From the NCBI RefSeq assembly GCF_011059135.1, contig NZ_JAALGD010000002.1, positions 372,001 through 436,000 of the forward strand: a stretch of 64,000 bases of DNA, read 5' to 3'. A model generated the notes under the pieces. That model saw only the letters and a program-made list of their open reading frames with translations. It was not told the origin of the DNA and searched no databases. Both the position numbers and the translations under genes were made by a program. Origin of the DNA: Brevibacillus sp. SYP-B805. GTDB lineage: Bacteria > Bacillota > Bacilli > Brevibacillales > Brevibacillaceae. Positions 17,136 through 28,871 of the stretch are shown in pieces (the first letter of the stretch is position 1; each line of letters begins with the position of its first letter).

Positions 17136-18485
17136 ATGATACTGAAGAAACTGATTGATATGTTCCATCTTGATCCACCGAAAATACTGGTGCTGGGATT
17201 CGCCCTCATCATTCTGATCGGCGCGGCTCTGCTGCACCTGCCGGTCGCGACGGTGGACGGCCAGGGACTCCCTTGGCTCGATGCCATGTTTACGGCCACA
17301 TCCGCCACCTGTGTGACCGGTCTGGTTGTGGTGGACACCGGTACCACCTTTACCCTTTTTGGGCAGCTCGTGATCCTGTCGTTGATTCAGGTGGGCGGGC
17401 TGGGCTTCATGACATTTGCCACCCTGTTTGCGCTGATCGTACGCAAGCGGATCTCGTTGAGCGAGCGTTTGCTGCTGCAGGAATCATTGAACCAGCTTTC
17501 CATCGAGGGGATCGTCCGCCTTGCCAAAATGATCCTGATCTTCACCGCCATCATCGAGCTGACCGGCGGCCTGCTGCTCGCGATCCGCTTTTCGTTTGAC
17601 ATGCCGCTTGGCAGGGCGCTGTATTTCGGGCTGTTCCATGCGATTTCCAACTTCAACAACGCCGGATTCGATCTGATGGGCAATTTCTCCAGTCTGACCC
17701 GCTATGTCGAGGATCCGCTCGTCACGCTGGTGGTATGCGCGCTGATTACGCTGGGCGGCATCGGGTTTATGGTCATGACCGAACTGTACGAATACCGCTC
17801 CACCCGACGGCTTTCCCTGCATACCAAAGTGGTGCTGGCCACCAGCGGCCTGCTGGTGGCAGTGGGAACCCTGCTGATCTTTCTGTTGGAATATGAGAAT
17901 CCGAAAACGCTGCAGCCGCTGTCCGGCATGGGAAAAATACTCGCATCCCTGTTTCAGGCGGTCACGCCGCGTACAGCCGGTGCCAATACCCTGAATATCC
18001 CTGATCTCCAGCAGTCGACGCTCTTTCTGATCATCATCCTGATGTTTGTCGGTGCGTCCCCCGGCTCCACCGGCGGCGGGATCAAGACCACCACCTTCGC
18101 CACGCTGATCGGAGCGGTCTGGGCACAGATCAAGGGGAGGGAAGATGTCATCTTGTTCCGTCAGCGCATCCTTCCACACATGATATACAAATCGCTCACG
18201 GTCACGTTGAGCGGCTTGTTTATCGTCACGGCCGTCACGATGATCCTGTCCATTACGGAGCGGGGCGCGGACTTTCTGATGCTTCTGTTCGAGGCCACCT
18301 CCGCCTTCGGCACGGTTGGCCTCTCCATGGGGCTGACTCCCCATCTCACCCCCGTCGGCGAAACGATCATCATGCTCACCATGTTTGCCGGTCGGGTCGG
18401 GCCGCTGACGATCGCCTATGCCCTCGCGCAGCGGAAAAAGAAAGAGTATTTCCGTTATCCCAAAGGCAAGATCATGATTGGATGA
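17136..18485 (+). CDS. ktrB: Ktr/Trk-type potassium transporter membrane subunit
   Basis: A 449-residue KtrB/TrkH-type transporter: four M1-P-M2 repeats forming a K+-selective, Na+-dependent pore. Selectivity-filter loops are visible at TSATCVTGLVVVD, HAISNFNNAGFDLMG, TPRTAGANTLNI and TSAFGTVGLSMGLT; the third is followed by the flexible intramembrane stretch GASPGSTGGGIK. It works with an RCK ring such as the ktrA product at 9923-10576. Translation probably starts at the ATG following AGAGGTTACAGGTC. It ends 70 bases before a strong hairpin. Confidence 0.92.
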   Translation: MILKKLIDMFHLDPPKILVLGFALIILIGAALLHLPVATVDGQGLPWLDAMFTATSATCVTGLVVVDTGTTFTLFGQLVILSLIQVGGLGFMTFATLFALIVRKRISLSERLLLQESLNQLSIEGIVRLAKMILIFTAIIELTGGLLLAIRFSFDMPLGRALYFGLFHAISNFNNAGFDLMGNFSSLTRYVEDPLVTLVVCALITLGGIGFMVMTELYEYRSTRRLSLHTKVVLATSGLLVAVGTLLIFLLEYENPKTLQPLSGMGKILASLFQAVTPRTAGANTLNIPDLQQSTLFLIIILMFVGASPGSTGGGIKTTTFATLIGAVWAQIKGREDVILFRQRILPHMIYKSLTVTLSGLFIVTAVTMILSITERGADFLMLLFEATSAFGTVGLSMGLTPHLTPVGETIIMLTMFAGRVGPLTIAYALAQRKKKEYFRYPKGKIMIG

Positions 18486-18557
18486 GAAAACTCGGAGCGA
18501 AGCCCCGGGCCTTTTGGCGTTAGAGAATATCCGAACGTTTGCGATTAGCTGGATTAT

Positions 18558-18598
18558 CCCCATCGCTTCAGCCGGAAGAGCGCAGCGATGGGGATTTT
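18558..18598. terminator. Terminator between ktrB and the symporter gene
   Basis: A perfect 10-bp stem CCCCATCGCT / AGCGATGGGG with a 16-base loop, followed by ATTTTCG. It overlaps the last codons of the convergent symporter gene. Confidence 0.7.
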
Positions 18599-19950
18599 CG
18601 TTTGGCCATCAGGAGGGTGGCCGCACTCCAGAGGCCGCTGACATAAATCGGATCGATTCCGGTTGCGGACTGCCCCCACCATGTCCACAGCAGGGCCACC
18701 ATGGGTGAAATCCAGACGGACCACGCAACCCAGCGGTGGTCGAGGGGTCCGAGCCGCAGAAGATAACACATAAGCGGAAGGAAGATCGTGACGCCGCGCA
18801 GCGTCATGGCCAGAAACGCCCAATGCAGGATCAGCGAGTCGGCTTCCAGGCAGACGAGCGCATAAGCCAGCGCGATCACCAGCAGGATCAGGGCCCGGGA
18901 GACCGCCAATTTTGCCGACTCCCGGACGAGGTGGGTGGTAAAGCGCTGAATCACGTCCTGGTTCAGGATGGTGCCAATGCTGAGCGCCAGGGCAGCCCCT
19001 GTCATCACCACGGAGATCAGCATGACCGCATACGCGATCCCGGCGAACCAGGGCGGTGCATGCAGCAGAAAGAACTGCGGCAGCGCCGAACGGGGCGGCA
19101 AATCCGGATGGATGTCGTGCATATACAGGCCGATCCATGCGCTGCACAGGCCGATGAGGATGATGACAGCCCCCGCCATAAAGGCCCCCCTGCGCGCCGC
19201 TTGGGCCGACCTGCTCGCAAAAATCGGCTGGATATACGCCTGCGTCGAGAAGATGCCGATGAACATGGCCGCTCCCTGCGCCCACCCGGCAGCCGGATCG
19301 CCGGCAAACAGGGAGAGCCGTCCCTCCTCCCACCAGCGCAGATACGCCGCACTCGCCATTTCCGTGAACAACCAGCCCCCGGTAAGGAAAAGAACACCGA
19401 TGAGCAAAACGGTTTTGATGGTGCCGACCAGACTGGCGCCCATGAATCCGCCCAGCATGATGTAGGCCAGGATCAGCAGGGAAGGAAGCAGGGCAAGAAG
19501 CGGCTGGTTCCCCTGCCAAAAGCCGGCGAGAATCGGCAGGGCGGCCAGGATCTGGGCCACCACCTGGATAAACATGCCGAGTGACAGAAACAGACTGGCA
19601 CCCAGACGGGCGCGCTCGCCGTATTCGTGCCCGATCAGCGCGGGCAGCGTCTCCACCCGGATGCGCCGCAAGCGCTCCGCAAACAACCCGAGCGCCATCA
19701 CCGCAACCCCGCCGCCAAGCGTAAACCAGAGCGCCGACAAGCCGTGGCGGAAGGCCAGCTCCCCGGTACCGACAATCGACGTCCCTCCGACAAAGCCGCC
19801 TACCAGCGCTCCAGCCACCATGCCGGAAGAAAGCGTTCCCCCCGCATTGGCAAAATCGCTCGCCCTCTTCACCCTGCGCTTGGCAGCGATCCCGGCCGTG
19901 ACTGTGACAAGCAGGACGAGAACGAATGCGCTGTAAAACGTGGCTGACAC
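18568..19950 (-). CDS. Sodium:solute symporter family protein
   Basis: A 460-residue SSS-family transporter with about 12-13 membrane helices. The N-terminal helices carry DFANAGGTLSSGMVAGALVG and GTSIVGTGELAFRHG, where family members form the Na+ and substrate sites. The middle has QAYIQPIFASRSAQAARRG, a conserved SSS loop. The substrate is undetermined; the SSS family covers proline, pantothenate, acetate and sugars. The start is GTG with GGGAGAG upstream. It stands alone between two terminators. Confidence 0.85.
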   Translation of the reverse strand: MSATFYSAFVLVLLVTVTAGIAAKRRVKRASDFANAGGTLSSGMVAGALVGGFVGGTSIVGTGELAFRHGLSALWFTLGGGVAVMALGLFAERLRRIRVETLPALIGHEYGERARLGASLFLSLGMFIQVVAQILAALPILAGFWQGNQPLLALLPSLLILAYIMLGGFMGASLVGTIKTVLLIGVLFLTGGWLFTEMASAAYLRWWEEGRLSLFAGDPAAGWAQGAAMFIGIFSTQAYIQPIFASRSAQAARRGAFMAGAVIILIGLCSAWIGLYMHDIHPDLPPRSALPQFFLLHAPPWFAGIAYAVMLISVVMTGAALALSIGTILNQDVIQRFTTHLVRESAKLAVSRALILLVIALAYALVCLEADSLILHWAFLAMTLRGVTIFLPLMCYLLRLGPLDHRWVAWSVWISPMVALLWTWWGQSATGIDPIYVSGLWSAATLLMAKRKSPSLRSSG

Positions 19951-20026
19951 CTGACCGCTCTCCCTTCCGAATCTGATCTGAGTTCATTAATGATTTCAGT
20001 ATAGAAGATGCCTTCCTCTTTTTACA

Positions 20027-20062
20027 AGAAAAAAGAAGGGGCTGCCAAAGTAGCAGCCCTTC
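20027..20062 (-). terminator. Terminator of the ilv-leu operon
   Basis: On the minus strand GGGCTGC / GCAGCCC with a 7-base loop is followed by CCTTCTTTTTTCTTG. It lies 33 bases past leuB, so the operon ends without leuC and leuD. Confidence 0.85.
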
Positions 20063-20095
20063 CATGAAGCTCACATGCAACGCGTATGATCTGCG

Positions 20096-21199
20096 TTACT
20101 TTTTCACCGTCCGCTTCGCCAGTTCGTTCAGCACCAGCTGCCCGATTTCCACGGTACCGAGCGCCTTGCTCTTGTCCTGCGCAATGTCGCCCGTGCGATG
20201 TCCTGCTTCCAGCACCGCCCACACCGCCTGCTCAACCGCAGCGGCTGCTTCGTCAAGACCGAGGGAATGGCGCAGCAGCATCGCAGCGGACAGGATGGTC
20301 GCCAGCGGATTGGCGATCCCCTTGCCGGCGATATCCGGCGCGGAACCGTGAACCGGTTCGTACAGGCCGAAGCTTCCTTCCGCCAGGCTGGCCGAGGCCA
20401 GCATCCCGATGGAGCCGGTCAGCATGGCCGCCTGATCGCTCAAGATGTCGCCAAACATGTTTTCGGTGACGATCACGTCAAACTGCTTGGGGGCGCGTAC
20501 CAGCTGCATGGCGCAGGAATCGACCAGCATGTGCGACAGCTCCACATCCGGATAATCGGCGGCCACCCGCTCCGCCACCTTGCGCCAAAGGCGGGAGCTT
20601 TCCAGCACGTTCGCCTTGTCGACGGAGACCAGCCGCCTGCTGCGTTTGCGCGCCAGTTCGAAGGCGACGCGCAGAATCCGCTCAATCTCCGCTTCGTGGT
20701 AGATCAGCAGATCTTCGGCCACTTCCCCGCCATCCGCTGCCGCATACCGTTTCTTCTCGCCGAAGTAGATTCCGCCCGTCAATTCCCGGACGACGATCAG
20801 ATCAACGCCGGACACCACCTCCGGTTTCAGCGAGGACGCGTCCACCAGGCTGGGATGCATCGTTGCCGGACGGATGTTGGCAAAGAGTCCGAGCGCTTTG
20901 CGGATGCCGAGCAGCCCCGTTTCCGGACGCAGGTGGCCCGGATTCTGGTCCCATTTCGGTCCGCCGACCGCTCCGAGCAGCACCGCGTCTGCGCGCTTCG
21001 CGATCTCCAGGGTTTCTTCGGGAAGCGGCGTGCCATCCGTATCGATGGCGATGCCGCCGATTCGTCCATACTCGAATTCAATCGTTACGCCGGTCTGTTC
21101 GGCGACGGCGCCCAGCACCTTGACCGCTTCCGCGACGATCTCCGGGCCAATTCCGTCCCCCGGCAGGACAGCTATTTTATATGTGTTCTTTTTCTCCAT
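20096..21199 (-). CDS. leuB: 3-isopropylmalate dehydrogenase
   Basis: A 367-residue NAD+-dependent decarboxylating dehydrogenase, third step of leucine synthesis. Motifs: [18 protein letters not shown] at the N-terminus, the substrate loop [29 protein letters not shown], and the metal/NAD region [20 protein letters not shown] with [18 protein letters not shown]. The length is standard. It is the last gene of the operon, 54 bases after leuA, and is followed by a terminator. Confidence 0.96.
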   Translation of the reverse strand: MEKKNTYKIAVLPGDGIGPEIVAEAVKVLGAVAEQTGVTIEFEYGRIGGIAIDTDGTPLPEETLEIAKRADAVLLGAVGGPKWDQNPGHLRPETGLLGIRKALGLFANIRPATMHPSLVDASSLKPEVVSGVDLIVVRELTGGIYFGEKKRYAAADGGEVAEDLLIYHEAEIERILRVAFELARKRSRRLVSVDKANVLESSRLWRKVAERVAADYPDVELSHMLVDSCAMQLVRAPKQFDVIVTENMFGDILSDQAAMLTGSIGMLASASLAEGSFGLYEPVHGSAPDIAGKGIANPLATILSAAMLLRHSLGLDEAAAAVEQAVWAVLEAGHRTGDIAQDKSKALGTVEIGQLVLNELAKRTVKK

Positions 21200-21253
21200 C
21201 GCGCACTTCTCCCACTCGTAATCTCCGTTCTGTTTCTCCCCACTTTGTCTCTG

Positions 21254-22792
21254 CTATACTTCCACACTGACGGCCAGGGGTTCACCGCGCCGTTCGATGA
21301 TTTTGTTGATGGCGCGCACATAGGCGATCGCGCTCGCCTCCAGCACGTCCGTGCTTACCCCGCGACCCTGCACGACGAGATCGCCCTGCTGCAGCCGGAC
21401 GAACACTTCGCCCAGCGCATCCTTGCCGTGCGTGACAGAGGAGATCTTGTAATCGACGAGCGTCACGTCTTCGCCGGTCGCCCGGTCAATCGCCTTGTAG
21501 ATCGAATCGACCGACCCGTTGCCGCAGGCGGCTTCTTCGCACACCTGGCCGTCCACCCGCTTCAGCCGGACGCTGGCCGTCGGCATCGACAGGTTGCCGT
21601 AGGAGAGCTGGATCGACTCCAGATGATAGGTTTCCGGCACGCCGACAATCTTGGCGTCCACGAGCGCGAGGATGTCCTCGTCGCTGATCTCTTTCTTCTT
21701 GTCGCACAGCTCCTTGAAAGCGGCGAACGCCACATCGATCTCCTGCTGCTCCAGATGGTATCCAAGCTCCGTCAGCTTATCCTTGAAGGCGTGGCGGCCC
21801 GAATGTTTGCCGAGCACCAGACGGTTGGACTTGAAGCCGACGGACTCCGGACGGATGATTTCGTAGGTGGAGGCTTCCTTCAGCACGCCATCCTGGTGAA
21901 TGCCCGACTCATGAGCATATGCGTTGGCACCGACGATCGCCTTGTTCCCCGGCACGATCATCCCGGTCAAGCGGCTGACCAGCTGGCTGGTGCGGGCGAT
22001 CTCGCGCAGATGCAGGGCGGTGGTCGCCTGATAGACATCCTTGCGCGTCTCCAGGGCCAGGGCCACCTCTTCCAGCGCCGTGTTGCCCGCGCGCTCTCCG
22101 ATGCCGTTGATGGTGCCTTCCACCTGGGTAACGCCCGCCTCAATCGCCGCCAGGCTGTTGGCCACCGCCATGCCGAGATCGTCATGGCAGTGACAGCTCA
22201 GTTTCACCTTTTCAATGCCGGCAACCCGTTTTTGCAGTTCGCGGAAGATGTTGCCGTACTCGATCGGCGTCATGTAGCCGACTGTGTCAGGAATATTGAT
22301 GATCGTCGCCCCTGCCTTGATCACGGCCTCCACCACTTCGGCCAGGAAATCGATCTCCGTGCGGGCCGCGTCCTCTGCCGAGAATTCCACTTCGGACAGG
22401 TAGTTCTTGGCGTATGTCACGGCGGCGACCGCCCGCTCCACCACTTCTTCCTTGCTCATGCGCAGTTTGTACTGCCGATGAATCGGCGAGGTGGCCAAGA
22501 ACACGTGCATACATGCATGTTCCGCATGGCGCAGCGCCTCGTATGCCTTATCGATATCATCCTTGACCGAACGCGCCAGACTGACGACAGTGGCATTTTT
22601 GATCCGCTTCGCCACTTCTGCAACGGATCGCTGATCGCCGGGGGAGGCGGCCGCGAAGCCTGCCTCGATCCGGGTGACGCCAAGCTTCTCCAACTGGAGA
22701 GCAATCTCCACCTTTTCATTGGTGCTCAAATTTACGCCGGGTGACTGTTCGCCATCTCGCAACGTCGTGTCGAATATTTCGATAATCCGCAC
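21254..22792 (-). CDS. leuA: 2-isopropylmalate synthase
   Basis: A 512-residue LeuA that condenses acetyl-CoA with 2-ketoisovalerate. The TIM barrel carries FDTTLRDGEQSPGV (general base/metal) and LSCHCHDDLGMAVANSLA (metal-binding HxH), followed by a linker with LGKHSGRHAFKDKL and the C-terminal LeuA regulatory domain that binds leucine (from about residue 380). I choose the GTG at 22792, with GGAGG eight bases upstream; an upstream in-frame ATG would add eleven poorly conserved residues. It is fourth in ilvB-ilvH-ilvC-leuA-leuB. Confidence 0.95.
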   Translation of the reverse strand: MRIIEIFDTTLRDGEQSPGVNLSTNEKVEIALQLEKLGVTRIEAGFAAASPGDQRSVAEVAKRIKNATVVSLARSVKDDIDKAYEALRHAEHACMHVFLATSPIHRQYKLRMSKEEVVERAVAAVTYAKNYLSEVEFSAEDAARTEIDFLAEVVEAVIKAGATIINIPDTVGYMTPIEYGNIFRELQKRVAGIEKVKLSCHCHDDLGMAVANSLAAIEAGVTQVEGTINGIGERAGNTALEEVALALETRKDVYQATTALHLREIARTSQLVSRLTGMIVPGNKAIVGANAYAHESGIHQDGVLKEASTYEIIRPESVGFKSNRLVLGKHSGRHAFKDKLTELGYHLEQQEIDVAFAAFKELCDKKKEISDEDILALVDAKIVGVPETYHLESIQLSYGNLSMPTASVRLKRVDGQVCEEAACGNGSVDSIYKAIDRATGEDVTLVDYKISSVTHGKDALGEVFVRLQQGDLVVQGRGVSTDVLEASAIAYVRAINKIIERRGEPLAVSVEV

Positions 22793-22831
22793 TTCTCTCC
22801 ACCTCCGTTTTTCTTCTCGTCCCAACCTGGG

Positions 22832-24410
<1,579 letters not shown>

Positions 24411-24411
24411 G

Positions 24412-26145
24412 TTACTCGTCCCCCATTACCATTTGATCCAGGGTGTGTCCTGGTGCGACCATCGGCCAGACATTCTCCTCAGGCGCTACGCGGAAATCGA
24501 TCACGACCGGACCGTCGTAAGCGAGGGCTTCCGCCCAGACGGCTTTGGCCTCCTCCGATGTAGTCGCCCGCAGCCCTTTCACGCCGTATGCTTCCGCCAG
24601 CTTGACGAAATCCGGGCTGCACGTCAGGTCGATCTGGCTGTAGCGGTTGTCGTAGAAGACCTCCTGCCACTGTCTGACCATGCCCAGGCACTGGTTGTTG
24701 ATGATAGCCACCTTGACCGGCAGCTTGTATTGATTGAGGATCGCCAGCTCCTGGTTGGTCATCTGGAAGCCGCCGTCCCCGACAACCGCGATCACCGTCC
24801 GGTCGGGATGGGCAACCTGCGCCCCGATCGCCGCCGGGAAGCCGAAGCCCATGGTGCCGAGACCGCCGGAAGAGATCAGCGAGCGGGCGTGCTTGAACTT
24901 GTAGAACTGGGCCACCCACATCTGATGCTGGCCGACGTCCGTCGTCACAATCGCGTCGCCCTGTGTCGTCTCGAACAGCATCTCGATCACTTCCTGGGGC
25001 TTCAGTTCCGCTCCCTTGCGATATTTGAAGGGATAAGCCTGCTGCCACTCCTTCAGCTGCCCGATCCAGGCTTCCGTATCGCAGGCTTGGGCCAACGGCA
25101 GCACTTTTTGCAGGGTGCTCTTCACATCCCCCGCCACCGTCACCGCCGTCTCCACGTTCTTGCCGAGCTCGGCCGGGTCGATATCGACGTGGACGATCCG
25201 CGCATTGGGCGCGAACTCCTTCGTCCGTCCCATCGTGATCCGGTCGTCGAAACGGGCCCCGAGTCCGATCACACAGTCTGCCTGCAGCAGGGCCTGGTTG
25301 GCGGTGTAGCTGCCGTGCATCCCCGGCATGCCGAGGGCGAGCTCATGCGTACCCGGGAATCCTCCCAACCCCATGAAGGTATTGATCACCGGAATGCGGG
25401 TTTTCTCGGCAAAGGCGAGCAGCTCCCGATCCGCCCCGGCGCTGATGACGCCCCCGCCCGCAAGAATCACCGGCTTTTTTGCCTTCCGGATCGCCGCGAG
25501 GAATGCCTCCACCTCTTCATCCTGCGGCACCAGCGTATCCTGATAGCCGCGGATCTTCACCGTCTCCGGATAGTAGAACGGCGCCTTCGCGTTGCTCACA
25601 TCCTTGGGGATATCAATCAGCACCGGACCCGGACGTCCCGTGGTGGCGATATAGAACGCTTCCTTGACGATGCGCGGCAGGTCGCGCACGTCGCGGACAA
25701 AGTAGCTGTGCTTCGTGATGGGAAGGGTGATCCCGGTAATGTTGGCCTCCTGGAACGCGTCCGTTCCCACCAGCGACTGCGGCACGTTGCCGGTGATGCA
25801 GACAAGCGGAACCGAATCCATCTGGGCCGTCGCGATGCCGGTTACCAGATTGGTTGCCCCCGGACCGGACGTTGCCATCACGACACCAGGCTTGCCGGTT
25901 GCCCGGGCATAGCCGTCGGCGGCGTGAATCGCTCCCTGCTCGTGGCGGGTCAACACATGCTTCAGATGGCTGTAGTAGAGGGAATCATAGATCGGGAGCA
26001 CCGCGCCGCCCGGATAACCGAAAACATACTCCACGCCTTCGAGTATCAGACAGCGCAGGAGTGTTTCCGCCCCCGTCAGTTCTTCGCCGAACCCAAGATT
26101 CGGCACGCCGCGTTTTGCCTCTAATTCGGCGATTTCTACACTCAT
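24412..26145 (-). CDS. ilvB: Acetolactate synthase large (catalytic) subunit
   Basis: A 577-residue ThDP- and FAD-dependent enzyme, first common step of branched-chain amino-acid synthesis. The catalytic-glutamate region is RHEQGAIHAADGYARATG. The ThDP/Mg2+ motif is VVGDGGFQMTNQELAIL followed by IINNQCLGMVRQWQ. The start at 26145 is preceded by GGAGGAG. It is the first gene of ilvB-ilvH-ilvC-leuA-leuB, controlled by the T-box leader and a consensus sigma-A promoter. Confidence 0.96.
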   Translation of the reverse strand: MSVEIAELEAKRGVPNLGFGEELTGAETLLRCLILEGVEYVFGYPGGAVLPIYDSLYYSHLKHVLTRHEQGAIHAADGYARATGKPGVVMATSGPGATNLVTGIATAQMDSVPLVCITGNVPQSLVGTDAFQEANITGITLPITKHSYFVRDVRDLPRIVKEAFYIATTGRPGPVLIDIPKDVSNAKAPFYYPETVKIRGYQDTLVPQDEEVEAFLAAIRKAKKPVILAGGGVISAGADRELLAFAEKTRIPVINTFMGLGGFPGTHELALGMPGMHGSYTANQALLQADCVIGLGARFDDRITMGRTKEFAPNARIVHVDIDPAELGKNVETAVTVAGDVKSTLQKVLPLAQACDTEAWIGQLKEWQQAYPFKYRKGAELKPQEVIEMLFETTQGDAIVTTDVGQHQMWVAQFYKFKHARSLISSGGLGTMGFGFPAAIGAQVAHPDRTVIAVVGDGGFQMTNQELAILNQYKLPVKVAIINNQCLGMVRQWQEVFYDNRYSQIDLTCSPDFVKLAEAYGVKGLRATTSEEAKAVWAEALAYDGPVVIDFRVAPEENVWPMVAPGHTLDQMVMGDE

Positions 26146-26167
26146 GGTTCTCTCCTCCATCCTTAGG

Positions 26168-26520
26168 AAAATAATAAAAACCCTTTCCCCCCGACACTGT
26201 AACCATGTCTGTTTGGGGCGAAAGGGTTCGCGGTACCACCCAACTTCGTTGGCGCCTCACGGTCAAGCCAACCTCTGGCAGTCCTGGAATCATCCAGTTT
26301 CTGACTGCGACACCATAACGGGTGTCAAGCGGTCCCAACTACTGATCGCATGCGCGACGTTCATCAGGACGGCTCGGAGGGGAGCAATTGAACGCATTCT
26401 TGCCTGGCTCTCATCAACCCCAGACTCTCTGTGAAGAAGAGGCGCTCAATTATTGTCCTCGTCATTGCCCTGTTTTTGTAAAATTCCCAATTGTCGACGG
26501 TATCAGAAAATAAAAGGTTA
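26168..26520 (-). promoter_or_regulatory. T-box leader of the ilv-leu operon
   Basis: The minus strand carries GGGTGGTACCGCG (complement 26229-26241). A terminator stem AACCCTTTCGCCCC / GGGGGGAAAGGGTT with a T run follows (26172-26226). Upstream, a stem I base pairs AATTGAGCG with CGTTCAATT and includes an AGAGAG element. A leucyl-tRNA sensor is expected from the operon content, but I could not fix the specifier codon by eye. Confidence 0.9.
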
Positions 26521-26526
26521 TGACTG

Positions 26527-26555
26527 ATTATAGCTAGGCAAATCCGGGGTGTCAA
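26527..26555 (-). promoter_or_regulatory. Consensus sigma-A promoter of the ilv-leu operon
   Basis: On the minus strand TTGACA and TATAAT are both perfect and exactly 17 bases apart. Transcription would start near 26520, at the beginning of the T-box. Confidence 0.85.
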
Positions 26556-26687
26556 CGAAATCAAAATATTTTTATTACACTTTTTTCCGAACGATTGATC
26601 AGTCGAAAACCGCTTTGCGGCACCCTTTTTTCGTGTAAGCGGATACACACATTTTTCATAAAAGCAGGGATCGTTCTGTAAATCAAT

Positions 26688-26740
26688 GGAAAAGGCCGGT
26701 CAGCCTCCTGTGTGCTGATACCGGCCTTTTCCCTTTTTCT
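26688..26740. terminator. Terminator after sat
   Basis: A perfect 13-bp stem GGAAAAGGCCGGT / ACCGGCCTTTTCC with a 19-base loop. Following T runs exist on both strands (CTTTTTCTT on plus; T-rich stem end on minus). It separates sat from the ilv-leu promoter. Confidence 0.75.
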
Positions 26741-26744
26741 TCCA

Positions 26745-27917
26745 TTATGATTCCACAGTCAATTTTTCCTGCAGCCCCTTGATCAGGACACGCGCCACTT
26801 CGGGACGCGTGAACTCCGGCGGCGGCGTCTGGCCGCTCTGCAGCAGCTGCCGCACCTTGGTTCCGGAAAGCGTCAGATGGTCGGCCTCGTCATGCGGGCA
26901 CGTCTTGGCGGTCGCCATGCTTTGGCATTTGCGGCAGTAGAAGCTGTGCTCGAAGAACAGGAGCGTGATCCCCAGCTCCTCCGGGGTAAACTCGGAAAAG
27001 ATATGCTGGGCATCATACGTGCCGTAGTAGCTGCCCACCCCGGCGTGATCCCGGCCGACGATGAAATGGGTGCAGCCGTAGTTTTTGCGCACCATGGCGT
27101 GAAAGACCGCTTCGCGCGGCCCCGCATAGCGCATGGCGGCCGGAAACGCGGCGAGAAACACCCGCTCCGGCGGGTAGTAGTGCTTCAGCAGGACGAAGTA
27201 GCTCTCCATGCGCACCGCCGCCGGGATATCGTCCGCCTTGGTTTCCCCCACCAACGGATTCAGGAAAAGACCGTCCACCATTTCCAGGGCCGCCTTCTGG
27301 ATATACTCGTGGGCCCGATGGACGGGATTGCGCGTTTGAAAGCCGACGACGGTCTTCCAGCCTTTCTGTTTGAACACGGCCCGCGTCTCGGCTGGCGTAT
27401 AGTAATGTTCCCGGAACTGGCAGGAAGCGAGCGGGTTGAGCACGTCGATCGGGCCGCCCAGGCAGAGCGACGGCCGTTCGTACAGCCTTTTGACGCCGGG
27501 GTGGGCGCTATCTGTCGTGCGGTAGACGTGCAGGGCTTCTTTCCGTTTGTCCGGCCAATAGATGCTGGCAACGGTAAGAATGGCATAATCGATGCCGTCC
27601 TGCCCGCGCAGCAGCACTTTGTCCCCGACCGAGAGCTCCCGGTAGCGCTCATCGACCGCTAGCGTGACCGGAATCGGCCAAACGGTCCCGTCGGCCAGCC
27701 GCATCGTCTGCAATACCGCCTCATAATCCTCCTCTCCCAGAAAGCCGGTCAGCGGGGAAAACGCCCCCATCCCGATGCACTGTATATCGGACAGCGTCCA
27801 GGCATCAATATGGAGTACCGGATAGGAGCGGCTCTCCTGCAGCGCCCTGTCGCGATCCGCCCCTGTCAGGAAGCGATCGACGAGGAAACCGCCGTGCGGC
27901 AAGTTGGTATCCATCAT
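26745..27917 (-). CDS. sat: Sulfate adenylyltransferase (ATP sulfurylase)
   Basis: A 390-residue dissimilatory-fold/PUA-like ATP sulfurylase, which makes APS from sulfate and ATP. The nucleotide motif is [13 protein letters not shown], with [12 protein letters not shown] and a zinc-like CxxC stretch ([17 protein letters not shown]). No APS-kinase domain is fused. The start at 27917 follows GGGGAGG; a longer upstream in-frame extension lacks a binding site. It lies 16 bases after cysH in the same operon and ends before a strong hairpin. Confidence 0.95.
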   Translation of the reverse strand: MMDTNLPHGGFLVDRFLTGADRDRALQESRSYPVLHIDAWTLSDIQCIGMGAFSPLTGFLGEEDYEAVLQTMRLADGTVWPIPVTLAVDERYRELSVGDKVLLRGQDGIDYAILTVASIYWPDKRKEALHVYRTTDSAHPGVKRLYERPSLCLGGPIDVLNPLASCQFREHYYTPAETRAVFKQKGWKTVVGFQTRNPVHRAHEYIQKAALEMVDGLFLNPLVGETKADDIPAAVRMESYFVLLKHYYPPERVFLAAFPAAMRYAGPREAVFHAMVRKNYGCTHFIVGRDHAGVGSYYGTYDAQHIFSEFTPEELGITLLFFEHSFYCRKCQSMATAKTCPHDEADHLTLSGTKVRQLLQSGQTPPPEFTRPEVARVLIKGLQEKLTVES

Positions 27918-27933
27918 CTCACAACCTCCCCGT

Positions 27934-28635
27934 TTATTTGTGCAGGCCGCATTCCGTTTTGGCAAAGCCTGCCCAGCGTCCCGCCCGCAGGTCTTCGCCG
28001 GGGTTGACGGGACGGGTGCAGACGCTGCAGCCGATGCTGGGATAATGGCGGTCATGCAGCGGATTGTACGGCACATCATGGGCGCGGATATACTGCCACA
28101 CCTCTTCCCATTTCCATGCGGCCAGCGGGTTGAATTTCACCAGGTTGAATTTGGGGTCCCATTCGATTTTCTGGACACGGGCCCGGGTCGGCGCCTGCTC
28201 GCGGCGAATCCCGGTGATCCAGGCGCGATATGCCGGAAGCAGCCCGGCCAGCGGTTCTACCTTGCGCAGATTGCAGCACAGGGTAGGATCCACTTCCCAG
28301 AGCTTCTCGCCATAGCGCTCGGCCTGCTCCCGCAGTGTCAGCCTGGGCGTTACCCGGAGAAAGGAGATGCCGTACCGTTTTGCCAACCGCTCCCGCGTCT
28401 CCTCGGTCTCCGGGAAGTGCAGGTTTGTGTCCAAATAAAAAACAGGTGTCCCCGGCGCCACCTTCTGCAGCATATCGATCAATACCACGTCTTCGGCACC
28501 GAAGCTGGACGCCAGGATCATCTCCGTCCCAAACCGCTCGGCCGCCCAGGACAGCACCTCTTCCGGGCTTTTGCTCTCCAGCCTGTATGCCCAGAGACGA
28601 ATCTCCTCTGCCGTCAGATCCGTTCGATCTGTCAT
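27934..28635 (-). CDS. cysH: Adenylyl-sulfate (APS/PAPS) reductase
   Basis: A 233-residue thioredoxin-dependent reductase of assimilatory sulfate reduction. The PP-loop-like domain has [15 protein letters not shown]. Cluster cysteines are present as CC ([13 protein letters not shown]) and CxxC (GCSVCTRPV), and the catalytic Cys is in the C-terminal TECGLH. The CC...CxxC set binds [4Fe-4S] in enzymes that use APS directly. That fits the absence of an APS kinase gene here. The start at 28635 has GGAGGGGAG upstream and gives the same length as B. subtilis CysH. Confidence 0.94.
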   Translation of the reverse strand: MTDRTDLTAEEIRLWAYRLESKSPEEVLSWAAERFGTEMILASSFGAEDVVLIDMLQKVAPGTPVFYLDTNLHFPETEETRERLAKRYGISFLRVTPRLTLREQAERYGEKLWEVDPTLCCNLRKVEPLAGLLPAYRAWITGIRREQAPTRARVQKIEWDPKFNLVKFNPLAAWKWEEVWQYIRAHDVPYNPLHDRHYPSIGCSVCTRPVNPGEDLRAGRWAGFAKTECGLHK

Positions 28636-28740
28636 CTGTCTGTTCTCCCCTCCATGCGATCTTTCGCTCTTCATCATATGACCGCCGGAAAAAAGTGGAT
28701 ATTCGTCCCTGTGAAAAAAGACGCCAGGGGCAGGAGGCCA

Positions 28741-28785
28741 AAAGAAAACCCCGCCGACAACAGCGTTAGCTCAAGTCGGCGGGGG
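28741..28785 (-). terminator. CCCCGCCGAC-type hairpin (terminator-like, recurrent)
   Basis: A perfect 10-bp stem CCCCGCCGAC (28750-28759) / GTCGGCGGGG (28776-28785). On the minus strand it is followed by TTTTCTTTT, so it can act as a second terminator beyond rplT. Near-copies of the arm recur at 34.9, 38.0 and 11.0 kb. Confidence 0.7.
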
Positions 28786-28816
28786 CCCCCAACCTTTCTT
28801 ACGTCGCTTTAGCGTT

Positions 28817-28850
28817 TTAAAAAAGCACCCGTCATCGCATACGGGTGCTT
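28817..28850 (-). terminator. Terminator of infC-rpmI-rplT
   Basis: On the minus strand AAGCACCCGT / ACGGGTGCTT with an 8-base loop is followed by a six-T run. Confidence 0.85.
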
Positions 28851-28871
28851 CGTGCAGGAAAACGCGCAGGT

